From positions 1 to 44,218 of the forward strand of contig JAAWJM010000017.1 in assembly GCA_022796855.1 (NCBI GenBank): a DNA stretch of 44,218 nt, written 5' to 3'. Below are positions 36,160-44,218 of the stretch, one piece after another. Source of the DNA: Clostridia bacterium (GTDB lineage Bacteria; Bacillota; Clostridia; TANB77; CAG-508). The notes beneath the pieces are model-generated. The model ran no database searches, was not told where the DNA came from, and worked only from the letters and a program-made list of their open reading frames with translations. The position numbers and the translations under genes were made by a program. How positions within the stretch are numbered: the stretch's first letter is position 1; each line of letters begins with the position of its first letter.

Positions 36160-36711
36160 ATGGAAAATTATTTTATTGTACATGGTTCTTTTAGTAGTCC
36201 ATATTCTAATTGGTTTGGTTGGTTACATGATTTTATACAAAGTGAAGGAAAGCAAGTTTATGTGCCAGATTTTCCGAGTGGTGTTGGATTACAGAATTAC
36301 GAGAATTGGAGCAGGTTATTAGAATATTATGTGGATTTAGGGTTGATTACAGAAAATACCACCATCATTGCGCATAGTATTGCTCCAGTATTTGTGAGTA
36401 AGTTTTTAACCAAACACAAAATAAAAGTAAAAAAATGCATTTTTGTATGTGGATTTAATCATTATTTGGGAATTGATAAAGAATATGATGCTGTTAATGA
36501 ATCGATGTATTTTGATGAACTAGAAGAAGTAAAAAATTATAGTAAGGAAATTGTTTGCTTTTACTCAGATAATGACCCATATGTAAAATATGAAGTAGAA
36601 AAAGAATTTGCAAATACAGTTGCTACGAAACAAATTCTAATGCCAAAGGCAGGACATATTAATGCGGAAAGTGGATACGATACATTTGAGAAAATTGTAG
36701 CTTATTTATAA
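36160..36711 (+). CDS. RBBP9/YdeN-type alpha/beta hydrolase
   Basis: 183 residues. YFIVHGSFSSPYSNWFGWLH opens the fold; the nucleophile elbow reads IAHSIAPVFVSK in place of the usual GHSLG; CFYSDNDPYVKYE carries the acid and MPKAGHIN the catalytic His. A complete Ser-Asp-His triad is therefore present. Substrate unknown. AAGGAGG precedes the ATG; the terminator at 36717 ends the unit. Confidence 0.85.
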   Translation: MENYFIVHGSFSSPYSNWFGWLHDFIQSEGKQVYVPDFPSGVGLQNYENWSRLLEYYVDLGLITENTTIIAHSIAPVFVSKFLTKHKIKVKKCIFVCGFNHYLGIDKEYDAVNESMYFDELEEVKNYSKEIVCFYSDNDPYVKYEVEKEFANTVATKQILMPKAGHINAESGYDTFEKIVAYL

Positions 36712-36716
36712 AACAA

Positions 36717-36754
36717 GAAAATCACCCAATCAATGATAGATAGGGTGATTTTTC
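36717..36754. terminator. Bidirectional terminator between convergent genes
   Basis: GAAAATCACCC pairs with GGGTGATTTTTC, giving a T run on either strand. Confidence 0.9.
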
Positions 36755-36756
36755 TA

Positions 36757-37026
36757 CTAGACAATTTTTTGCTCTCTTTTTTCAAGGCGGTCGATTGCCT
36801 CAACATCTTTAAAATATTTTGAATCAAAAAAATCTTTTAACTCCATATTTAACCCTTCACAAATATGAATAACAGAACTAATGGAAAGCTCTTTTACTTT
36901 TCCTCGTTTGCAATCACTAATAATGGAATTTGAAATTCCTGCAAGATAGGAAAGTTTGTAAGCGGTTAAATTGCGTTGTTTTAATAATTCTTGAATTCTT
37001 AGATTAATGGCATCGGATAATATCAT
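36757..37026 (-). CDS. XRE family helix-turn-helix regulator
   Basis: 89 residues: a Cro/CI-type HTH in the first 65 (LIKQ-like start INLRIQELLKQRNLTAYKLS, YLAGISNSIISDCKRGKVKE, SSVIHICEGLNMELKDFF). The short acidic and basic tail has no further domain. Faces the PadR operon divergently. AAGGAGG precedes the ATG. Its target is unknown. Confidence 0.9.
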   Translation of the reverse strand: MILSDAINLRIQELLKQRNLTAYKLSYLAGISNSIISDCKRGKVKELSISSVIHICEGLNMELKDFFDSKYFKDVEAIDRLEKREQKIV

Positions 37027-37136
37027 AATTACTTCCTCCTTAGTTTTCTTACTTAAAAGTATAGCAAAAGAACGAATAAAGGTATTACGGAATTTCCGAA
37101 TAAATAATTTGACATCTTAAATACATATATTTTCAT

Positions 37137-37173
37137 AATATACCTTGACAGATAAGGTATATTAATTTATAAT
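37137..37173 (+). promoter_or_regulatory. Promoter of the PadR operon with overlapping palindromic operator
   Basis: TTGACA at 37145-37150, a 17-base spacer and TATAAT at 37168-37173. AATATACCTT (37137-37146) and AAGGTATATT (37154-37163) are perfect inverted arms around 7 bases and cover the -35 box, as expected for PadR autorepression. Confidence 0.8.
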
Positions 37174-37202
37174 TGTTATAGAAAAAAGGTAGGTGATGTA
37201 CA

Positions 37203-37523
37203 ATGTCAATTCGAGCCGATATGATTCGAGGACATACAGAAACCATTATTCTGGCCCATTTAATGAAGGGAAATAGCTATGGATATGAAATTAATAAATC
37301 CATTAAAGAAAAAACCGATAACCGATATGAATTAAATGATGCAACTTTATATTGTGCTTTTCGAAGATTAGAAGAAGCAGGTTATATTACTTCTTTTTGG
37401 GGAGAAGGAAATAGTGGTGCAAGAAGGCGATATTATTCAATTACCAATGAGGGAATAGAATTTTATAAAAAAAGCGTAGAAGAATGGAATTTAACCAAAG
37501 AATTAATTGACAAACTTATATAA
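37203..37523 (+). CDS. PadR family transcriptional regulator
   Basis: 106 residues with the PadR winged helix: RGHTETIILAHLMKGNSYGY, EINKSIKEKTDN, ELNDATLYCAFRRLEEAGYI, SGARRRYYSITNEGIEFY. First gene of an operon with PspC, HAAS and DUF4097 genes, a layout usual for envelope-stress units in Firmicutes. It probably binds the palindrome in its own promoter. Confidence 0.93.
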   Translation: MSIRADMIRGHTETIILAHLMKGNSYGYEINKSIKEKTDNRYELNDATLYCAFRRLEEAGYITSFWGEGNSGARRRYYSITNEGIEFYKKSVEEWNLTKELIDKLI

Positions 37524-37535
37524 AGGAGGGAAATA

Positions 37536-37730
37536 ATGCAGAAGAGATTATACAAAATTGAACATGGCAAGAAAATTGACGGAGTATGTGGTGGAATTGC
37601 GGAATATTTTGATATTGACCCAACACTAGTGCGTTTAGCATGGATTTTATTTTCTTGTTGTGGTGGTAGTGGAATACTAGCCTATATTGTAGCAGCGATT
37701 GTTATGCCAAGAAAATCGGATATTGTTTGA
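37536..37730 (+). CDS. PspC domain membrane protein
   Basis: 64 residues: KKIDGVCGGIAEYFDIDPTL, VRLAWILFSCCGG, a single membrane helix (SGILAYIVAAIVM) and a short tail. Stop codon is TGA. PspC proteins take part in envelope-stress responses (family knowledge). AAAGGAGG precedes the ATG. Confidence 0.92.
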   Translation: MQKRLYKIEHGKKIDGVCGGIAEYFDIDPTLVRLAWILFSCCGGSGILAYIVAAIVMPRKSDIV

Positions 37731-37751
37731 AGAGAAGGGGGAATAGAAACG

Positions 37752-38408
37752 ATGAATGAAAAGATTAGAAAAGAAGTAAATAGCTTATTTGAAAATGCTC
37801 CAAATACCAAAAGAGCAAATGATTTAAAAGACGAGATTATTTCAAATGCAGAGGATAAGTACGAGGATTTCATAAAACAAGGGAAAACCGAGGAGGAGGC
37901 TTTAAAGACAGTAATACAAGAAATTGGAAATGTGGATGAATTAATTGAGGAATTAAATAAAAACAATCCAATTCATAGTGAGTACCGAGAAGAGGCAAGA
38001 AAAAAGACAGGGATGACTGTATCAATTTGTGTAGGATTATACATTTTAAGTTTAATTACCTGTATTGTACTAGATGAGTTAGGAATGCCAGATTTTATAA
38101 CAGCTTCAAGCTTTCTTGCTATTGCAGGAATTGCAACATGTATCTTAATTTATCATTTTATGACAAAACCAAAATATATAAAATATGAAGATACCATGGT
38201 AGAGGAATTCAAAGAATGGAATGGAAAGAAAGATAAAAATAAAGAAATTAAAAAAGCAATCGATTCGATTTTATGGACATTAACCGTGATTGTATACCTA
38301 ATTATTAGTTTTACTTTTGGTATATGGTATATTTCATGGATTATTTTCCTAATTGCGAGTCTAATTGAAAATATTATTAAACTTATGTTCAAATTAGGAG
38401 AAGAGTAA
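37752..38408 (+). CDS. HAAS/DUF1700 domain membrane protein
   Basis: 218 residues. An N-terminal helical HAAS-type domain (KRANDLKDEIISNAEDKYED, FIKQGKTEEEALKTVIQEIG, NVDELIEEL) precedes four hydrophobic segments, two near residues 88-140 and two near 170-215. Such proteins usually pair with PadR regulators and relay envelope state to DUF4097 proteins (inference). GAAGGGGG precedes the ATG. Confidence 0.8.
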   Translation: MNEKIRKEVNSLFENAPNTKRANDLKDEIISNAEDKYEDFIKQGKTEEEALKTVIQEIGNVDELIEELNKNNPIHSEYREEARKKTGMTVSICVGLYILSLITCIVLDELGMPDFITASSFLAIAGIATCILIYHFMTKPKYIKYEDTMVEEFKEWNGKKDKNKEIKKAIDSILWTLTVIVYLIISFTFGIWYISWIIFLIASLIENIIKLMFKLGEE

Positions 38409-38434
38409 AAAACAAGAAAGGAAGGAATTTAGTT

Positions 38435-39392
38435 ATGAAAAAAGTAGGAATTATTATACTAATTTTGATACTCATCAGTATGGTAATAGGACTATGCAAA
38501 CTTCTTGTATTTTCCATTCATCATAATAGTTGGAATTGGTTTATGGGGTTTGGAAATTCTGGAGGAGTACGTAAAGAAGAAAATATAAGAAAAGAACAAA
38601 AGATTGATATAGCAGATGTAACCAAAATAAACTTAGAGTTTAAATCATCGGATTTGAATGTGTTTTTTACAGAAGATAACCAGATTCGTGTAGTACAATA
38701 TGCGTTTCAAGAATTAAGTGAAGAAGACTTATTTCGAGTAAATAAAACATCTTCCAGTATCAATATTAGCGAATATAATAAACCACGTTTTCATTTCTTT
38801 TACTTTGGTTTTATTGATGGAATGGCCTATGATGTCTATATTCCAAAAAACTATGAAGGAAGTTTAGAAATGAAAGCAATATCGGGGGATATCGAAGTAA
38901 ATGAGAATTTGAAATTTGAAGATTTAGTGATTTCTTCTACTAGTGGAGACATCAAAATGGGAAATGTTGAGGCAAAAAGTATTCAAGTAGAAACCACATC
39001 TGGTGATATTAAGCTACAAAAACTAACAGAAGATACTTTAAAATTAAAAAGTGTTTCTGGTGATATTACAGTAGAAGAAGCACACGGAACCATAGAAGCA
39101 AAAACCACTTCAGGCAGTATTGAAGTGCAAAAAATAGAAGGAAAGGTAGAGTTCAGTAGCATTTCAGGCGACATCAAAAGTGATGACTTCAAAATAACAG
39201 GAAACTCAAAAATAAAAACCACCTCAGGAAACGTAAGAACCTACTTAAACCAAGAATCTAACTGTGAAATTCAAACAAAAAGTGTTTCTGGTAACATAAC
39301 CTTGCCAAATAGAAGAAATGTAATGGGACATGAACCGTATGTAGAATTAGCCATAGAAACCATCTCTCGGCAATATTCGATTAGAAAAATAG
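38435..39392 (+). CDS. DUF4097 beta-helix protein, CGG recoding site near its end
   Basis: An N-terminal membrane helix (VGIIILILILISMVIGLC) is followed by a repetitive beta-helix with recurring SGDI/SGNI turns: ISGDIEVNE, TSGDIKMGN, VSGDITVEE, TSGSIEVQK, ISGDIKSDD, TSGNVRTYL, VSGNITLPN. The last unit reads ETIS, and skipping C39368 gives GNIRLEK and a stop at 39390, closing the repeat as ISGNIRLEK. Unshifted, the tail becomes 20 unrelated residues (to 39430). The corrected length is 318. Last gene of the PadR operon; AAGGAAGG precedes the ATG. Confidence 0.88.
39368..39371 (+). other. CGGC +1 recoding site (DUF4097, Gly312)
   Basis: In-phase CGG after ETIS. Skipping C39368 gives ISGNIRLEK then TAG, matching the seven earlier SG-(D/N/S)-(I/V) turns of the same protein. 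Confidence 0.88.
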
Positions 39393-39435
39393 TTACGATA
39401 TGTGGTAGTCTATACCCTAACAGAGAGTGAGTATA

Positions 39436-39474
39436 AAATAATTGACTAGGCAATATGCTTGGTCAATTATTTTA
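39436..39474 (+). terminator. Terminator after the PadR operon
   Basis: AATAATTGAC pairs perfectly with GTCAATTATT, followed by TTT. Confidence 0.85.
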
Positions 39475-39544
39475 TGTTTTTAAGAATTGACAAGTAGTGG
39501 AAATAGGAGTAAGATAGTAATGCTTTACATTTAGGAGGGATGAT

Positions 39545-40502
39545 ATGGTTTTTGAGATTATTTGGATTATTGTTGGGTTTTGTTTGTTAATGAAGGGAGC
39601 CGATTTTTTAGTGGATGGTTCGTCTAGTGTTGCAAAACGATTTCATATACCTGAAATTATTATAGGGCTTACGATTGTTTCCATTGGAACATCTATGCCA
39701 GAATTGTTTGTTAGTATTACTTCAGCCATGGAACAACATTCTGATATGGCTGTAGGAAATGTAATAGGAAGTAATGTATGTAATTTATTACTTATTTTAG
39801 GATTATCTGCTATTATAATGGAAATTGAGTTTAAAAGAGAAACCAGATTAATTGAAATTCCGCTTACATTAGTAGTTACGATTATCTTGTTTGTGATATG
39901 TAATGTGGGAGCCAATATAACAAGAATAGAAGGAGCTATTTTGATTAGCCTATTTGTATTATTTATTGGCTATACCATTTATATGGGAAAAAAAGGAGAA
40001 CAGTTTGAGAAAAAAGATACATTAGTAGAAGTGCAAACACAGAAGCAAGGGTCTGCAATAAAAGCCATTGGCTTTATTATCCTTGGAATTGTAGGGTTAA
40101 AAATTGGTGGTGATGTAACGGTAAATCATGCAGTAACTATTGCACAAACACTAGGAATTAGTGAAAAAGTAATTAGCCTAACGATTATTGCAATAGGGAC
40201 AAGCCTACCAGAATTAGTAACATCTGTAACAGCAGCTTTTAAGGGAGACAGTGATATTGCAATACGGAAATATATTAGGGTCGAATATCTTTAATATTTT
40301 ACTAATATTAGGGGTATCTGCTATGATTACGCCAATCACATATAGTATTAGTTATAATAATCAAATTCTTATATTAGTAATTGGAACGATTTTATTAGCA
40401 TTATTCCCATTTATAGGAGCAAAAAATAAAATGACAAAAACCAATGGATTTGCTTATTTAATTCTTTATGCTATCTATATGGCGGGCCTTTTTATTAAAT
40501 AA
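39545..40502 (+). CDS. Calcium/cation antiporter, YrbG-like, CGG recoding site
   Basis: Inner-membrane CaCA exchanger of about 318 residues with ten hydrophobic segments in two inverted repeats. Repeat 1 has GLTIVSIGTSMPELFVSIT and SDMAVGNVIGSNVCNLLLIL. Repeat 2 has LTIIAIGTSLPELVTSVT and, after skipping C40265, SDIAIGNILGSNIFNILLIL. Unshifted reading replaces the second GN-x-x-GSN motif with RKYIRVEYL and stops at 40294, losing the last three helices. The GSN motifs contribute to the ion site in this superfamily. AGGAGG precedes the ATG. Confidence 0.92.
40265..40268 (+). other. CGGA +1 recoding site (antiporter, Gly241)
   Basis: In-phase CGG after SDIAI. Skipping C40265 gives GNILGSNIFNILL, aligning with Gly71 of the protein's own first repeat. 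Confidence 0.92.
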
Positions 40503-40526
40503 TAACCAAAACAAGCCATATTTCAT

Positions 40527-40560
40527 AAAATAGAGTAGAAAATATCTACTCTATTTTTGT
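40527..40560 (+). terminator. Terminator after the antiporter gene
   Basis: AAATAGAGTAGA pairs perfectly with TCTACTCTATTT, then TT. Confidence 0.9.
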
Positions 40561-40576
40561 GCTTGGGAGGTTATTT

Positions 40577-41837
40577 ATGAGAAAAAAATTAATAAAAGTT
40601 ATTTTCTTAATATGGTTATTACTGTTATCATCATTTGCAATGTATTCTAACATAACATATGCACTATCACCGGCAGGAGATGTTATTTACCAAGGAATTG
40701 ATGTAAGTTCCTATCAAGGAAGAATTGATTATCGTGCTGTAAAAGAAGCGGGAATTGATGTTGTATACATAAAGTCAAGCGAAGGGCAACATTTAGAAGA
40801 TCCAGAATTTCGAAATAATTATGAAGGAGCAAAGGCAAATGGATTAAACATAGGTTTTTACCACTTTGTACGAGCAAGAAGTGAAGAAGAGGCAATAAAA
40901 GAAGCCGAATTTTTTAGTAGAGTGATTGCAGGAACACAACCAAATTGTAGGCTTGCCATGGATTTTGAAGTTTTTGGAAATTTAAGTACCTATGAAATTA
41001 ATAATATATCTCGAGTATTCTTAGAAAAAACAAGAGAATTAACAGGCAAAGAAATGGTGATTTATTCCAATGCCTATGATGCAAGAACCATTTTTTCTTA
41101 TGAACTAGCAAGTAGATATCCTTTATGGATAGCCGAATATGGAGTAAATACACCAAGAGATAATGGAAAATGGGAAAATTGGGTAGGGTTTCAATATTGG
41201 GATAAAGGAAGAATTAACGGAATTAGAGGGGATGTTGATTTAGACCGATTTACGGAAGGGATTTTCTTATCAAATTCTGGTGAAATTCCAAAACCCAATA
41301 ATCCAAATCCAGGTGAAATTCAAAATGTGGTATCTTATACCGTAAAACGAGGAGATACGTTATCCAAAATTGCTTCTTGGTATGGAACCACTGTAGAGCA
41401 AATTGTTACATTAAATCATATTCAAAATCCAAATTTAATTTACCCAGGTGAAGTGCTACAAATTCAAGTTACTACTTCAGATAAACCAAACACAGAGCCA
41501 AGTTCAACCACATCTACCACTTATGTAGTAAGAAGAGGAGATAACTTATGGAATATTGCAAGAAGATATGGAACGACGATAAATAGCATTGTCATGCTAA
41601 ACAACATAGCAAATCCAAACTTAATCTATCCCGGTCAAGTGCTACTAATTAGGAGGGACATACGCCCAAATGATGCACATGCCTCAGGTTCTACCTATTA
41701 TCGAGTGGGAAGAGGAGATAACTTAACCTATATTGCAAATCGTTATCATACCACAGTAGCTAATCTAGTAAGAATAAACCAAATCCGAAATCCTAACCTA
41801 ATTTTTCCACGGACAGATATTACGAATTCGCAATTAA
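40577..41837 (+). CDS. GH25 lysozyme with three LysM domains, CGG recoding site
   Basis: Exported muramidase of 419 residues. A signal peptide (VIFLIWLLLLSSFAMYS) precedes the GH25 domain: YQGIDVSSYQGRIDYRAVKE, VYIKSSEGQHLEDPEF, IGFYHFVRA, LAMDFEVFGN (catalytic Asp/Glu), WIAEYG and GFQYWDKGRINGIRGDVDLD. Three LysM units follow. Units 1 and 2 end NPNLIYPGEVLQIQV and NPNLIYPGQVLLIRR. Unit 3 runs NPNLIFP, and skipping C41810 yields GQILRIRN with a stop at 41835. Unshifted, it ends RTDITNSQLT and the last LysM strand is lost. GGGAGG precedes the ATG at 40577. Confidence 0.93.
41810..41813 (+). other. CGGA +1 recoding site (LysM3, Gly412)
   Basis: In-phase CGG after NPNLIFP. Skipping C41810 gives PGQILRIRN, matching the PGEVLQI and PGQVLLI of LysM units 1 and 2. 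Confidence 0.92.
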
Positions 41838-41844
41838 CATAAGT

Positions 41845-41873
41845 TTGCAAAAACATGGTATATGTGGTATAAT
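41845..41873 (+). promoter_or_regulatory. Promoter of the cupin gene
   Basis: TTGCAA at 41845-41850, a 17-base spacer and TATAAT at 41868-41873. Confidence 0.8.
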
Positions 41874-41905
41874 GATAACATAAAACGCAGAAGGAGGATT
41901 TTTGA

Positions 41906-42217
41906 ATGAAAATTTTAGACGCATTAAAAATGGAGGCAACCGAAAATCTAAGAGGCGGAGTCGGGACGGTTTATTGTTCTGACGATTTTAAAGTGGGAAA
42001 TGTGGTCATAAGCTGTATGCGGTTAGGTCCGGGAGTATCCATCGGTAAGCACTTCCATGATGACAATGAAGAAGTATACATTGTTTTAGAGGGAGGATCA
42101 GCAACGATTAATGGTTGCTTGCGGAGGATGGATATTTGCCGAATCGGAAGTAGCCATGATTGTAAGAACGAAACCGATGAGGAGATTATCCTCCTTTCCA
42201 TAAAAATCTTCAACTAA
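41906..42217 (+). CDS. Cupin domain protein, foreign-looking codon use
   Basis: 103 residues forming a single cupin barrel: GVSIGKHFHDDNEEVYIVLE carries the H-x-H-x4-E metal motif, followed by GGSATINGC. The second cupin motif is weak, with His in GSSHDCK as a possible ligand. Function unknown. The gene uses GTC, GAC, GGG, CCG, CGG and CGA far more than its neighbours and has its own promoter and terminator, so recent acquisition is likely. It contains two in-phase CGG codons (42020, 42122) that must be Arg for the cupin to be intact. Confidence 0.75.
   Translation: MKILDALKMEATENLRGGVGTVYCSDDFKVGNVVISCMRLGPGVSIGKHFHDDNEEVYIVLEGGSATINGCLRRMDICRIGSSHDCKNETDEEIILLSIKIFN
42020..42022 (+). other. 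In-phase CGG without a frameshift (exception)
   Basis: Codon after ISCM. A +1 shift would give GGT TAG and stop after 39 residues. Confidence 0.8.
42122..42124 (+). other. In-phase CGG without a frameshift (exception)
   Basis: Codon after NGCL. A +1 shift leads into a non-cupin frame; normal reading keeps the gene open to 42217. Confidence 0.8.
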
Positions 42218-42255
42218 GAAGATTTTCTGCAAATGGCAACATATTCCACAAAAAC

Positions 42256-42289
42256 AATCCGGTAGAAGCTTTCTACCGGATTTGTTTTC
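42256..42289 (+). terminator. Terminator after the cupin gene
   Basis: AATCCGGTAGAA pairs perfectly with TTCTACCGGATT around GCT, followed by a T-rich stretch. The gap 42218-42377 holds nothing else recognised. Confidence 0.9.
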
Positions 42290-42377
42290 TTTTAATTTCC
42301 ACCGACCGCACAGTACAATAGTAAAATAACCGTATCTCGTGTATGATAAAAGAAGATTAGAAAAAGGAGATTGGGGT

Positions 42378-44102
42378 ATGAATAAAAAAAGAGTATTGTA
42401 TGAGGCAAGAGAATATCGAGACATAAGAGAATTGGTAAAGGATACAGTTCGTAGGTTTCCTGAAAATATTGCCTTTATTGTAAAAGAAAAACAAGATGGA
42501 GAGGTACAATATCAAAATATTACTTACCAAAAGTTGCAAGAAGATATTAACAAATTAGGAACGGCATTTATGGAACTAGGATTAGGTGGAAAAAGGATTG
42601 CCATAATTGCGAATAATCGTTATGAATGGTGTTTGGCTTATCTTGCGACTCTATGTGGAGTAGGAATTGTAGTGCCATTAGATAAGTCTTTACCATTTGG
42701 CGAAATAGAGGGATTATTACAAAGAAGTTATGCGAATGCAGTTGTTTTTGAAAATAAGTATAGCGAAATTATGGAAAAGATTAGAAAAAGTGGTACAACA
42801 GATTTAGAGCATTATATTTGTATGGAGGAACCAAAGGAAGAAGAATTTTTATCGTTTGATGCATTATTAAAAAAAGGAGAAGAATTGTTAAAAAACGGAG
42901 ATACTCGTTTTGAAAATACAACCATTGACCCAGAAAGTATGAACATTATTTTATTTACTTCTGGAACAACATCTGCTTCCAAAGCAGTTATGTTATCACA
43001 AAAAAATATCGTATCCAATGTTCATGCCCTAAATACCATTGTAAAAATATATGATAATGACCGAAACCTAGCATTTTTACCTTTCCACCATACCTTTGGT
43101 TCTACTGGACTACTATTTTTTATTAGTAATGGTGTTAGTAATGTCTTTTGTGATGGATTAAAGTATATTCAAAAAAACTTGCAAGAATATCATGTTACGG
43201 TTTTTGTTACAGTACCATTATTACTAGAAGCAATGAATAAGAAAATTTTAAAAGAAATTGAGAAACAAGGAAAAACGAAACTAATTCAAATAGCAACAAA
43301 AGTAAGTAATGTGTTATTAAAATTAGGGATTGATATAAGAAGAAAGGTATTTAAAGATATTATTGATAATCTTGGTGGACTTAGAATGGCAGTAGTTGGA
43401 GCAGCAGCCATTGATAAAACGGTTGTAAAAAACTTTAGTAATTATGGCATAAAAACCATTCAAGGATATGGGTTAACTGAAACTTCTCCTGTTATTACTG
43501 CAGAAAATGATAAGAACATTCGACATGGTTCGGTTGGTTTTCCATTAAAAGATGTAGAAATTAAAATTTTTGAACCAAACGAAAAAGGAATTGGTGAAAT
43601 AATTGCCAAAGGTCCAAATGTCATGTTAGGCTATTTTGAAAATGAAGAGGCAACCAAAGAAGTGCTAGTAGATGGATGGTTTCATACAGGAGACTTAGGT
43701 TATATTGATTCCGATGGATTTTTATTTATTACAGGACGAAAAAAGAATGTAATTGTTATGAAAAACGGAAAAAATATTTACCCAGAAGAATTAGAAGTAC
43801 TAATTGCTAAACTTCCTTATGTAGCTGAAAATATTGTGTTTGGTATTCCAACCAAAGATAACGATTTAGATTTAGCCACTAAAATTGTATATAATAAGGA
43901 GTATGTAGAAGAAACCTTGAATGGACTATCAAAAGAAGAATTACAAGAAAAAATTTGGCAAGATATAAAACAAATTAACAAAACCATGCCACCATATAAA
44001 TACATACGAGAAATCATCGTAACCGATGAGCCAATGATTAAAACCACAACCCAGAAGGTGAAGAGGTTTGAGGAGATTAAGAAAATATTGGAGGAAAAGT
44101 AA
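42378..44102 (+). CDS. AMP-dependent acyl-CoA synthetase/ligase
   Basis: 574 residues of the ANL superfamily, closest in layout to long-chain fatty acyl-CoA ligases. N-terminal domain: IAIIANNRYEWCLAYLA; A3 motif ILFTSGTTSASKAVMLSQKN (Ser-Ala-Ser in place of the usual Gly-x-Pro); A4 FLPFHHTFGSTG; A5 IQGYGLTETSPVI; A7 DGWFHTGDLGYIDSDGF; A8 FITGRKKNVIVMKNGKNIYP; the A10 Lys probably lies in TTQKVKR. Likely activates a fatty or related carboxylic acid to its CoA thioester. ATG 42378 follows GGAGATTGGGG. No in-phase CGG. A terminator follows. Confidence 0.88.
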   Translation: MNKKRVLYEAREYRDIRELVKDTVRRFPENIAFIVKEKQDGEVQYQNITYQKLQEDINKLGTAFMELGLGGKRIAIIANNRYEWCLAYLATLCGVGIVVPLDKSLPFGEIEGLLQRSYANAVVFENKYSEIMEKIRKSGTTDLEHYICMEEPKEEEFLSFDALLKKGEELLKNGDTRFENTTIDPESMNIILFTSGTTSASKAVMLSQKNIVSNVHALNTIVKIYDNDRNLAFLPFHHTFGSTGLLFFISNGVSNVFCDGLKYIQKNLQEYHVTVFVTVPLLLEAMNKKILKEIEKQGKTKLIQIATKVSNVLLKLGIDIRRKVFKDIIDNLGGLRMAVVGAAAIDKTVVKNFSNYGIKTIQGYGLTETSPVITAENDKNIRHGSVGFPLKDVEIKIFEPNEKGIGEIIAKGPNVMLGYFENEEATKEVLVDGWFHTGDLGYIDSDGFLFITGRKKNVIVMKNGKNIYPEELEVLIAKLPYVAENIVFGIPTKDNDLDLATKIVYNKEYVEETLNGLSKEELQEKIWQDIKQINKTMPPYKYIREIIVTDEPMIKTTTQKVKRFEEIKKILEEK

Positions 44103-44156
44103 AGAGGAAAGCTAATATAGGAGGCTGCTGAAAAAGTAGTTTCAAATTAGCTCTCA

Positions 44157-44200
44157 AAAATCGTGAATTGGAAAATATTTTTCTAGTTCACGATTTTTTC
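44157..44200 (+). terminator. Terminator after the acyl-CoA ligase gene
   Basis: AAAAATCGTGAA pairs with TTCACGATTTTT across an 18-base loop that can extend the stem, then T residues. Confidence 0.85.
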
Positions 44201-44218
44201 TATAAATAGTGAAAAAGT

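Overview
The window comes from an AT-rich, spore-forming, Gram-positive bacterium, most likely a member of the Clostridia (inference). The spore genes gpr and ytxC, the hrcA-grpE-dnaK-dnaJ order, the gap-pgk-tpiA-gpmI cluster, ftsEX beside an EnvC/PcsB-like hydrolase, and the NifU-like/GGGtGRT pair all point that way. Arginine is normally AGA, then CGT, CGA and a few CGC.

Layout. 1-4 kb: end of a short-chain dehydrogenase, a Nudix remnant, an AIM24/TIGR00266 protein, tRNA-Ser, mutY and a GH144-like glucanase. 4-6 kb: split transketolase. 6-10.5 kb: ftsE, ftsX, EnvC-like hydrolase and the S41 protease ctpA. 10.6-13 kb: tRNA-Val-Asp-Phe, holA and gpr. 13-16 kb, minus strand: traX-like, a GT2 glycosyltransferase and ytxC. 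16.2-18.7 kb: uraA, upp and a small membrane protein. 18.7-24.2 kb: heat-shock cluster and an RSH-like protein. 24.4-31.2 kb: glycolytic cluster with two Nudix genes and a Uma2 gene. 31.2-36.7 kb: YezG-like protein, NifU-like/GGGtGRT module, a duplicated hydrolase, a DUF84 NTPase and an RBBP9-like hydrolase. 36.7-40.5 kb: XRE regulator, PadR-PspC-HAAS-DUF4097 operon and a Ca2+/cation antiporter. 40.5-44.2 kb: GH25-LysM lysozyme, cupin and acyl-CoA ligase. Two families of short palindromic repeats lie between genes; one also sits in-frame inside a gene.

Main result. Nine resident genes look frameshifted (GH144-like, tktC, ftsE, holA, traX, hrcA, DUF4097, antiporter, GH25-LysM), with eleven breaks in total. 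Every break falls exactly on an in-phase CGG codon, on both strands. In every case skipping the C and reading the next triplet as GGN (glycine) restores the family sequence, for example the FtsE Walker A glycine, the PGQ of the third LysM and the second antiporter repeat. By hand I found about 115 other CGG trinucleotides in coding sequence, all straddling codon boundaries. CGG in its normal phase appears elsewhere only in two genes of foreign-looking composition (one site in the hydrolase at 34326, two in the cupin at 41906) and as the last codon of tktC. This suggests that CGG is not a normal Arg codon here. Instead CGGN appears to be read as Gly through a +1 shift, or four-base decoding. 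The closest precedent I know is the AGG frameshifting in Perkinsus mitochondrial cox1. No tRNA for Arg or Gly lies in the window, so the mechanism cannot be seen here. CDS coordinates below run through the shift sites.
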